Assembly (NCBI GenBank): GCA_014529385.2
Contig: CM043948.1
Location: 76,990,291 to 77,054,290 of the forward strand
Origin: Adiantum capillus-veneris
Taxonomy: Eukaryota > Streptophyta > Polypodiopsida > Polypodiales > Pteridaceae
Length of the DNA stretch: 64,000 nucleotides
Reading direction: 5' to 3'
Every line of letters starts with the position of its first letter. Positions within the stretch are counted from its first letter, which is position 1. Of this stretch, positions 46,288 to 56,176 are shown one piece after another. A program made the position numbers and the translations under genes. Under the pieces are notes generated by a model. That model worked only from the letters and a program-made list of their open reading frames with translations. It had not been told where the DNA came from and made no database searches.

Positions 46288-46367
46288 CTATACGAATACA
46301 CTTTTATTGCATTAAAATATTTCTCATGAGGGCCACGAGGGGCAGCCCATTACATAATAAAAGGAGC

Positions 46368-46470
46368 TAGTTGTGGCAAGAGCAGGAGCAGACGTTGATG
46401 TTGCAGGAGCAAAAGTGCCAGCGCGACTAGCACTGCAGAATTGGTTGGAGCAGGGGCACGCAAACTTGCT
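46368..46470. repeat. Direct repeat, copy 2 (about 100 bp)
   Basis: Second copy of the block at 45718-45815, again after a TG/AG tract. It leads into a GC-rich stretch with a small open frame at 46505-46675. Confidence 0.6.
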
Positions 46471-46504
46471 GGCTGAGAATAGGTCAAAATCTCCGTGAGC
46501 CTCC

Positions 46505-46675
46505 ATGTGCGCCTACAGGCTCAGCGACGACGTGGCCACCTGGCTTTGCTCGTCGATGGTTCCCACAAAGTCAGGCCTCATCTGGCTGCTGCTTCTCTTT
46601 GCCGCCGTTACATGCTCCGCAGGAGCCCTGTCACTTGCGGCCAAATTAAGAGAAAGTGCGCCCACTTTATCTTAG
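46505..46675 (+). CDS. Small GC-rich open frame with a predicted membrane segment
   Basis: 56 residues from ATG at 46505 to TAG at 46673. It starts 'MCAYRLSDDVATWLCSSM' and has one strongly hydrophobic segment, 'SGLIWLLLLFAAVTCSAGAL', followed by a short charged end. The surrounding 200 bases are clearly richer in G+C than the neighbourhood, and codons favour G/C in third position, which is why it is listed. An in-frame stop lies 9 bases upstream. It could be an exon or captured fragment of a membrane-protein gene; I do not recognise the family. Confidence 0.3.
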   Translation: MCAYRLSDDVATWLCSSMVPTKSGLIWLLLLFAAVTCSAGALSLAAKLRESAPTLS

Positions 46676-46869
46676 TACAGCTGAACTGCATAGATTACAG
46701 CACGTATAATGCGCTCAAGTTTATGAGCTTGCACGGCTCTTGACCCAACTTTTAACAAAATCTATGTACAAGGTGCCCTCGATGCTCGACGCAAGCCTTG
46801 ACGGATCACGCGATACATCAAAAAGCTACATAGCCCCACATAGAGGCAAGCTATACCCCAATGATCTCT

Positions 46870-47540
46870 TACATATCGGTTAGTGTGTTGCAGTCATAAC
46901 TGTGAGAATTGTCTGATTCCACTCGTTCGAGTTCTTCCTTTTCCCAACGTCTATAATCACGTCCTTGCTCTCTTGGATAATCTTTGTGAAACTAGCTGTT
47001 AAGAGGTCATTTTTGAATACCCCTCGCCTTGCAGACTTGGTGAAAGTAGCAAAATCCAACAAGTTGTGTACATATTAGAACCGCTTGGCTTTTCACCACC
47101 TTCCCTCCTAAGAATAAATCGTTCTTACAAAACCTTATCTTCCAAGTCTTTTGACATGTTATGCCTACCAGGCCTCTAATCGTTGGGCACATCTTGAATA
47201 AGTGATGGGGTCCTCACTTGTAATTTTGCACCCCAAGTTATACCTATCTGATCCAATACCTCTAGCTTCAATTTTGGTGCCCGTCAACAACGCCCCCCAT
47301 AGCACCTTCCACAAAAAACCTTCAACCAGAGAGGCCACTATGAAATCCAGATGCTATTTGCTATCGCCACCTATTTCAACTCATGATATTTCTTACACCG
47401 TTGCTTGTTGAGGGGGGGAGAACCAATCCCTCTTGATCATTAGAGTGAGGTATATATCCTCGCTTTGCAGGTTATAAAAATGTTTGCTCTTGGGCCACCG
47501 CCACGCTTTCCACTCGAAATTAGACTCGCAGATAGGCATC
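46870..47540 (-). pseudogene. LINE 3' end, minus strand, with zf-RVT region
   Basis: Reading downwards from about 47330: 'FLWKVLWGALLTGTKIEARG', 'IGSDRYNLGCKITSEDP', then 'KTWKIRFCKNDLFLGGKVV' and 'KARRGVFKNDLLTASFTKII'. Each piece matches the LINE at 50757-51888 ('FLWKVMWGALSKTG', 'QIKFFKNDLFFG', 'QARIRRVFEGDLAVASF') in the same order, so the two are copies of one family in opposite orientation. Frameshifts make it non-functional. Confidence 0.7.
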
Positions 47541-49640
47541 ACGCCAGCACTTCTAGAGCTTTGTTAATCAATAGTCTGTCAATACCATTGAGGTAATACC
47601 CGATAGCTAGTTGGTCTATTTCTTTTCACCTCTAGTTGTTGTTGTCTCAAAAATGGGCCAATCATCTGAGTCCTTTATTATTGACCTTTCTGGGATTTCT
47701 CTCCAAAATGGGTTCAAGAATAGTTTGCTTCCTGCTTTAGAGAGCCAATGGGAACAATGTGTTATGGAGTTTTGAAAATATCTAGTTATCTCTCCCCATT
47801 CTTATGTCTCTATTGCTCTGGTAGTATTTAGCCAAGTATACATTCCATACCTACCAAACATGCCACATCAAATTTTTAGGAAGTCAGGCCTATGCACACT
47901 TTATGCCAAATCCATGGTTCTTAATGATGGTCTACGTGCTCAATTTATGAAAAAAATTCATTGAAAGGTTATTCCAACCCACACACATGTCTAAAAGGGG
48001 TTTGGACATCTCATATTTTTGTAACTGGAAGGTTTTCTTCCATTACCATAAACATGATCCTCATTCTTTGCAAATGCCCTTTGAAATGCCTATTCCAATT
48101 TATGCTCTCTTTCGATAATCACATATAGAGGTTCTCTCAAATGGTGGAGCATAGAATGCTATACCCATTCAGGTCATTAATGCTTGTAGGAGTATTAGGG
48201 AAACAATGTGACATCAAACTAGAATTCTCTCTCTCATGCATGCACATATACACAAATATCTCTCTCTCTCTCTCTCCCTCCCTCTCTCTCTCTCTCTCTC
48301 TCACAAGTAGAGACGAAAGAAATACCTCTACTTGTGGGTGACCTCAAAAGAAAAAACTATTGCAACATGACTCTTAAATCAAATGAGACTTGTCTTTGTC
48401 CAATTAGACACATAAATGATGTGTTTCCATGGCTTCCTTTCCTTTTTGTCAACAAAACCGTAATCAACACACATGAAAGTAATACACAAATAATCGACAC
48501 ATGTGAAAGTAGCAATACAAAAATACCATTTCTTTTCTCTTTTGTTGAGTTAATCATGTGTGGAAGCCCTCTTGTAATTGAATCTCCCTTTGATACCAAA
48601 AGTGAGAGGCACTTGTCTCACAAACAAAAATCCCCTCGCTCTTAGGGAGATGAGAAAGAGAAGATGAAAACAGTAGAACATTGTGTTCAAGTCTCCACCC
48701 AACTTTTGCTTATGGGCGAAAGCATCTATTGGTGGTATAAATTTAGCACTTCTTGGCTGAACCCTTTACAAAAAGTGGATATGCTAGTAAAATTTTTTAC
48801 AAACTCTCAAAACTTTTTAGATTTCAATTTTAAAAAGCTATCTATTGATATATAGCATGCTCTAGTTTATTTTTCATGTTAAACATGAAAATATAAAGTA
48901 ATGTTAAAGGACTATCACTTACAAGAAACAACCTATATCATGTGCATTGAAAGGATATAAAACAAACCCTATAATTACATGCTCTAAGGTAACAAAACAA
49001 TCCCTTTATCTTAACAAACTTAAAACTTTATCCCAAAATTTAAAAAAACCTTCTATAAATGTAATTTTGTTAAGTTATCTTAATTAAAAACCCCATATGT
49101 TGAATTCATGTGCTATATTAACATACCTGTGGTTGGCTGCCTCGATCTTCTTATAAGCATCCTGGAGTGTACGTTAGATTACTAGTTACTTACCACAATC
49201 TATGGCTAATCTTAGCGCATTTGTCCCTATGTGCTACAGTCACACTTGATATGCCTAGCCATCCACCCTACACACTTGCACTTGGTCTATCTTTAGGACC
49301 TATGTCCCTTGTTTAGTACTTTGTTCAAAGACCCTAGCTATGCTTGGATCTTGTAATTCATTGACCTTTTTTAACCACTAGTCACCTTGTAGATACTCAA
49401 AGGTGTACTAGATGTCTAATATTCTCACCCCCTAAACCTAGATTATTGTCCTCAAATGATCACTTTGAAGGGTGTAGTAGGAAACCAAAAAAAAAATCAA
49501 GAATGTAAAACTTGTGCTAAGTCTTGCCCATCTTTTAAGATAATTGAGCCTAAGGAAATCTAATCAAAACCCATTCTCTCTCTTAAGCTCGAAAGATCTT
49601 TCATGCTTATCAACAACTTTTCTTTTCTTTTAAAAAAAAT
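47540..49640. other. Unassigned region with a (CT)n tract
   Basis: No gene is supportable. A CT tract at about 48259-48301 and an AT-rich stretch 48850-49130 are the only features. The plus-strand frame 48334-48645 (103 residues) has no recognisable motif. Confidence 0.3.
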
Positions 49641-50756
49641 AATATTAACTTCACATACACTTTCATCATCTGCCGCTACATATATTTTTTGATACATTTT
49701 TTAGATAGGTGGAGGCTTGAGATAGCCTCAATTATCTCATTTGGAGACTTGCCTATCAAAGTATGCACCATGTTATTGTATGCAAACTCTATCCAAGGTA
49801 TATATTTCTCCCATTGATTACCTTATTCATTCTCACAAAAAAATTTATGATTTCACTTTGGCCATCCATTGGAGGGTGAAATGTTGAATATAAATTTCAG
49901 AGAAATCAAGATGTGTGCCCCAATTTTCAAATAGACTCCTCTAAAGGCCTGACATGTGATAATTGGATCTCTATTAGGGATCATTACACTTGGCATATTG
50001 TGGTACTTAAAACTTTCAAAAGTCAACAAATTATCCATGTGATGTGATTTATTAGTCTTTTCAATAATAAAATTTTTAGCTTATTTTCTAAATAAGTCAA
50101 TTATTGTCAAAATTCTTGTTTTTCCATAAATGGACAGTAGCAAGCCAAAGTTAAAGTCCATCAAAATACTCTCATAGAGCTTCTAAAATCGGGAAAGGTT
50201 ACAGCAACCTAGGTGCCTCATGTCTATCATAACTGACTTTTTGACATATTATGCATTGCTCTACATTTATTTGAATTTCATGTCGCATAGTGGGTCAATA
50301 GAAATATGTTTCTATTGCTTAGATTGTGGCTAATACTATCCAAATCAAACGTGTTTCTAGTGACCTTGTGTTTATCATAATTTACCTTTGAAATACCATG
50401 CATCAATCTACATAGTTTTGAATTTCATGTTGCATTGTGGACCACTAGAAATACGTTCTTGTTGCTTGGGTTATGGCTTGAATTCAACAGTGACCTACAT
50501 AAGGAGGTGCTTGTTATTTATACATAACCTTCTAGCATTTATTCTTTGTGATGCATAGGCATGAATGATGAATTAAAAATCCATCCTTTAGTGAAGAATG
50601 TTCATGGGTCCTGTCATTCTCTAGGTCAACTAGAATAGTCACATAGTCTCTATCATTTGCATACTTGTCAATCATGCTTGGCAGGCCATGACTGTATGCA
50701 ATAAAGATTGCATTGACCCTAAGCCAACATGAGAGTGCATATCTATAACCAAATTT
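49640..50756 (-). pseudogene. Ty3 integrase remnant, left of a LINE insertion
   Basis: The minus strand shows 'GKTRILTIIDLFRK', 'SVMIPNRDPIITCQAFR' (the second catalytic Asp region), 'SPSNGWPK' where integrases have HPQTDGQTE so the Glu is lost, and 'WIEFAYNNMVHTLIGKSP'. It belongs with the polymerase remnant at 52040-52930. Confidence 0.65.
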
Positions 50757-52037
50757 ATGGTCTCACTGGCTAAACAGGACCAAGCTTGGGCTATCATGAC
50801 CAAGAAAATGCTTGATGCAGTAAAACTGGGATCGAAAGAGGGAAAGTGGAAGGGGGTTGTGATGCACGACAAACTTCTCGCCCCGAAGTCGTCTTATCTT
50901 AGATCTGGTGGACTCAGGGGAGCTGATGAGGAAGTGCAAAAGTGCAGCTAAGGTTTTGAAATGGGGGGAAGTAACCATATACTTTGAGAACTCAATGTTG
51001 CACTTGTCCCCTTGGCTCTCTAAAATATTGGGGCCGCCGCAAAGCCCCTATGGGATTGAAATGTCCAGGAATGTGAATAATAAGGGGCTCGTTCTACAAG
51101 AGAAATTCTAGGATGGCAACAGGAAGTGCTAGAAAACTGCTGACTTGTTAGCCATCCATTTTCAACTGAATGGCTTTGAGATCTTACTAGTCTACAGGGT
51201 GATGAAAGAGCTTGATAAGGTGGTGATGCCAATTTGTGAATCCAACTTTGAATGGGACGCTTGGAGATGGCCTTGGAGTAGCCTATTTCGGAAACCACAC
51301 TCTAAAGGCATTTGCCATGCATTAATGCACGAGGCTAATTGGTGTAGCTCCCTCAACAAATTATGAAAGAGGCACTGGACGGAAAAACATTGGGAGGGAG
51401 TCATGGAGAACATCTGGAAGCCAAGGTGGCCTCACTATATGAAGATATTTCTGTGGAAAGTGATGTGGGGTGCTCTATCGAAGACAGGCGTAAAGATACA
51501 AGAAAGAGGCATCAGATCCGATCATTGCTCGGGGTGCCAAATAGCTAGTGAAGACCTAGCCCACCTTTTCATAAGATGCCAGACAATCAGTGGCATGGGT
51601 GGGAAAATATGTAAGTGGATTCAAAGGACATGGCAAATTAAGTTCTTCAAGAATGATCTGTTCTTTGGTAGTAACAGGTTGGGTCCTACTCTTCTTTTCT
51701 GCACTCAGATAATCAAGTACTACTTCTTTCACCATATTTGGCAAGCAAGGATCCGTCGAGTGTTTGAGGGGGATCTGGCTGTGGCAAGCTTTTGTGAAAT
51801 CATACAAGAGATCAGAGTGATGATCCACATGATCGGAGGCAAACAGAGGACTGGTCTAGAACAATACATAACATCTTGTAATAAGTAAAGCGTAGGAGTA
51901 GTAGTGGTTTCTCTGTCAAACAGAAAACTTGTAATCCTTTGACCCTCAAGGCTCGGTCTGAGCTCGAGGTTGCTGTATATTTCTGGTATTCTTAATACTA
52001 TCCACTCACAATTGTGAGTTTTGCAAAAAAAAAAAAA
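50757..52037 (+). mobile_element. 5'-truncated L1-type LINE with poly(A) tail
   Basis: About 1.28 kb inserted in a Ty3 pol. Frames 50757-50951, 51145-51366 and 51403-51888 read as the end of a LINE reverse transcriptase ORF. The last contains the zf-RVT domain 'FLWKVMWGALSKTGVKIQER', then 'HCSGCQIASEDLAHLFIRC' (CxxC...HxxxxC), followed by a 120-residue tail and a stop at 51888. The 3' UTR ends in a run of A at 52025-52038, directly followed by Ty3 sequence. The 5' edge near 50757 is approximate and no target duplication was found. Confidence 0.75.
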
Positions 52038-52039
52038 AG

Positions 52040-52930
52040 CACTTGACACTTTGATGGTCTGTTTGTTCGATGAAAGATGTCCCCCACAAGTACTGCGTCT
52101 ATGAATCTAATGCATGAATAACTACAAGAATTGTAGATTCCAAGTACTTTTTTTTTTGTTGGGTGTAATTGGTGACTTTCATAAGCAATGGAATGTCCTT
52201 TTTCATAAATGACTACCCCAATGTTATCATAACATGCATCACAATGGACCTCAAAAGGCTTAGTAAAATCTAGTAAAACCAAAAGAGGTTTCTTTATAAG
52301 ATTTTCCTTGAACTCATAAAATGCATGTTTATCTCTTGTATTCCACTAATATTTAACCATTTTCAAATGCATGTTTATCTCTTGTATTTCACTAATATTT
52401 AACCATTTTCTTAATTAAATCATGGAGTGGATCAACTATTGTCGATAATTTCTCTATGTAGGTCTATAAACCTTCTTAGCTCATGTAAGTTATTTAGTGG
52501 TGCAGGCCACTTCTTTATTACTCTAAGCTTTTGAGGATCCATACACTTTCCTTTTTTTTAGAGATAATATAACCCAAGGATTGTATCTCATTGACAATAA
52601 ATTCACTTTTCTTTCCATTTACGTAGATTTTGTTGGTACACAATTCTTCAAAAACGACCTTTAAGTTCTCTTTGTGCTCTTCAAAATTTTTAGAGTAGAT
52701 GATTATATTGTCACAAAATACTCACATGTATTCTCTATTCTTTTGAAGGAGTCTTTCCATCAATCTATTAAAGGTTGTAAGAGCATTGGTACATTACCAT
52801 GTATTCAAGCAACCCAAATTGTGTACAAAATGGAGCCTTGCCTATATTACTAGGCTCAATCCTTATTTGATGGTAGCCATTTTTAAGGTCAATTCTATTG
52901 AACTACACTATTAGGTTGCTTTGTAAGTAG
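52040..52930 (-). pseudogene. Ty3 reverse transcriptase-RNase H remnant, right of the LINE
   Basis: The minus strand from 52920 reads 'RIDLKNGYHQIRIEPSNIGK' (first catalytic Asp of RT), then a frame-broken middle. The RNase H start follows at 52282-52180, 'LLDFTKPFEVHCDACYDNIG' and 'YEKGHSIAYESHQLHPTKK'. It stops within the region that normally reads TDHQSLKY, precisely where the LINE poly(A) ends. Confidence 0.75.
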
Positions 52931-52949
52931 GGATGCCTTTATGTGTTGC

Positions 52950-53170
52950 ATAAGCAACAAAAAAGAAATCACTAATTACATCACTGCAGAGATGTTGCTT
53001 AAGCGACATGAACACGACAACGCTAAAATATCGCTTAAGTGATGCTAAAAGCCATCACTTAAGCAACCACCATCCTCATTATATAAGCGATGTTATACAT
53101 AATCATTTTGATGCATCATTTAAGCGATGCAAATGCTTTCAATATTGCTTAAGTGATGTTTTTTTTTTAA
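52950..53170. repeat. Cluster of GCTTAAG-type palindromic motifs
   Basis: At least six copies of (g/a)cttaag(c/t)gatg or its complement lie within about 200 bases, in both orientations (near 53000, 53027, 53054, 53092, 53119, 53146). Such dense short inverted motifs resemble subterminal repeats of CACTA-type DNA transposons, where the transposase binds. Confidence 0.45.
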
Positions 53171-53318
53171 AGACACATAAAGGTCGGGAGCTCGGCCATT
53201 ATTTGCTTACCAAAGGCCCATTATATTTACACAAGTCTCTCTCTCTCTCCTCTCTTCTCTCTCTCATACTTACACTACATTTGAAGAAAAAAGTGTACAC
53301 TCCTGACCCTTTTACATA

Positions 53319-53337
53319 CACTACAAAAAACAAATGG
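53319..53337 (+). other. CACTA-like transposon terminus candidate
   Basis: cactacaaaaaacaaatgg matches the usual start of plant CACTA elements (CACTACAAGAAA). It lies 150 bases from the palindrome cluster. No opposite end (..TTGTAGTG) or transposase was found, so this is only a candidate. Confidence 0.3.
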
Positions 53338-53339
53338 TG

Positions 53340-54690
53340 CATTTATGCGAACACAAAATGGAAAGTGTGAATGGTCAGCGTATGGTCCTTTCTTCCTTGA
53401 CACTTTGCGAATAAACAAGAACTATTGAAACAAATTGAATATTAATGAAGAAACTTGACAGTACTATACAAGTAGATTAGAACTAAACAAAGAAAACTGA
53501 ATATATAGATCATCAATGTATGTATATATACAATATCAATGAGTGTACATGATCATCTATCTAAATGCCACTACGGCTATGTATTAGTATTGGACTCGTT
53601 TGCGTGATCCTCCTATTCCTCAACATGCAAAGACAATGCAATACATGCCCACTATTTGTCTATCCTCCTACCCTCCTCCTCCTCTCTCGCAACAACAAGC
53701 TCTAGATCTCTCTCGCCATGGACCTTTTGCATTCATAAAAGTTAAATTAAATTTATTGACAATTAAAAACTAAATTGAAAATCATTTTCACTTAAAAAGA
53801 TAACTCAAATTTACAAATATTACTCACAAAAGGACGTGCAGGTGGAAGGGTGCACTACAAGGCTCTGTATCCCTGGTATGTTTCCATCTCAATCTCTACT
53901 ATAGTTGGAGCTCGACCATAATCTTTGGTCTATAAAAAAGAGATCCAAAATTTAGGGTTCTTATTTGCATCATTGTAAAAACTATGCTTTGAAAATATTT
54001 TAATATATACTTACAAAAGTGACTATGAAGTTGGCATGCGATGCAAGCAGCATGTGGCCACTCACCAATCTAGCCTCTATTGCCTCTTTCATTGCATTCA
54101 TAAAAATAAAATGATATTAAAGTTACATTATAGGTGAATACATATAAGTAATTTAATTATAAATTTAAATTGTAAATTGACAAACATTTTTTTGTGGGAA
54201 TGCTAATGGTAATCACATCTCCCATCAAAAGTGGGTCCATGACTCCTCATGAAATCCCGCAGGTCTCTTATTTTCAGGGACCATAGCATATTGTTGTTTG
54301 TGTTTGCAACAAGAGGAAACAATGTATCATTTGTAAATAAATGTATGTGTGTGTGTGTGTGTATGTGTACATATGTATATGTTTATGTGTGTATGTATAC
54401 ATGTATATATACATCTGAGTATGCATGTATGTATGTACATATGCATGTGCATATGTATGTATGTATATATGTATGTGTGTGTATGTATGTTTGTACATGC
54501 ATTCCTACATACATACACACTAGTACTTTAGTCAAATTAAGTTTAAATGATTATTTTTTATACAAATTTAGGTTTCTCTTATACACCATCGCCTCCATAT
54601 TATAGCCATGGAGACCACTCTCATACGATGGGACATTAAGAAGAGCCATTAGCACCTTTAGAGAGATCACCTTCATTTTATCATGAAGAG
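53340..54690. other. Unassigned AT-rich region with a (GT)/(ATGT) tract
   Basis: No gene is supportable. The stretch 54340-54500 is composed of GTGT and TATGTATG repeats, which generate Tyr/Val/Cys-rich frames in both directions. Confidence 0.5.
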
Positions 54691-54696
54691 ATGCGG

Positions 54697-54906
54697 TGAA
54701 GGGAGCAAAGCGAACCCCGAACCCCGACAGCCTCTAAAACACCGGGGACCGAATGGCGTGCCTTGAGCCTGTCATGGTAAAGCAAACAGGGGGCACCACC
54801 TAGCTTCAGTGGCTACGACACAAACAACATACCACCATAACAAAGTTTTCATCCAAGAAAGATGGATGCTTGGGAGTAGTGATGAAGAGGAAAGGGAATG
54901 AGATCA

Positions 54907-54944
<38 letters not shown>

Positions 54945-56176
54945 AGGGGGTATAGCGGCTTAGTACTTAGGCACCACAAAAGGATGGCGAATCCGCACAC
55001 CTTTCACACATACACAAGCTCACTCCAAACACAAGACTACGTGGCAATTCCGCACACCTGACACGGGCAAAACATTGCAAGACAACATACTCACAAAACC
55101 TCAAGCTTATTTAGAGAATAAGGTGATGAAATTGGGAGCATAGGGTAGGGGAATGAGAAGGGAGAGAGTGGTAGAGCACATGGCGGATAGGTGGGAGTTG
55201 ATGGCGAAGACTCGCACGAGGGTTATGGCCATAATCCTTCATTTAGTTGCCCTTCATCTTCCATAGCCCAAGGGTGTAGAGGTCATGCTCAACACGAGCA
55301 TGGTGATTGCGGTGATGGTGATGGTGTGGGTGTGTGTGTGTGTGCACTAGGCACACACAGTGCATAGTGTGTTCTTTGGTGATGTTGTGTGTATCTTTAG
55401 TGTGATGGTGACCCCTCTTTATATAGGGGAGGAGGGGGGAGAAATTCTAGAATTTAGAAATGAAGAAATCATTATCTACATAGGCCATGTGACTGTGGGC
55501 CCCACTTGTCTGGCTGTGTGTATATATGCCAGAACAACAGTCTCATGAGAGAGAGACTAAGAGAGAGAGATGGGTTGATGAAAAAAAAGTGAGATGTGAC
55601 ATGGAGAATAAAGTAATTACAAGAGGGGAGAGAGGGGAGTGTGTTCAGAGGTGAATGTGTGTGCAGATGTGTGTGAACACAAGAAAAATCAGGTAACCAC
55701 CGGGTGGGGATGGGTCTGTGGGCACCTTTTTCAATGAAACTGGGTGTGTGTGAGTGTGGGGGAGGTTATTTAGCTACAAGACAAGAGACATGGTGCCCTT
55801 TAGAGAGAGGGGGGGGTATTTGGGTCATGGGATATGATAAGAGAGAGAAAGGGGGTGTGGGGTATACTATTTTGGAAGATAGGATAAGTTGCATGTGAGT
55901 TAGGGTGCATTATTGGTGAGTTAGAATGCATTATTGGTGAGAGGTGGGGTAGCTTGAGGGGAGAGAGAAAGGAGAAAGGACAAGGGAAAGAGAGAGGGGG
56001 TTGACCTTTTGAGTGGAGGAGAGGAAAAGGGACACACGGCGGAGCAACAGTGAAGAAAAAGGAGGCAAGGTGGGGATGGGCTGTCCCGTAGGCATGAGGT
56101 GGCCTATTTTACCTTTCTCATATATTTACATAATCATACTTTATTTTTTTTCTTACTTTTCTAATGCCTTTTATCA
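54697..56176 (-). repeat. 3' LTR of the gag-only element
   Basis: 1480 bp. It begins TGAAGGGAGC on the plus strand and ends ..TTTTATCA just before the polypurine tract. The left 670 bases align with 59533-60203. It carries an (AG)n tract at about 54909-54941 that is longer in the other LTR (about 59748-59803). Confidence 0.75.

Noticed and set aside
54249-54605. Tyr/Val/Cys-rich frame of 118 residues
   Set aside because: It lies over GTGT/TATG simple repeats and has no unique core.
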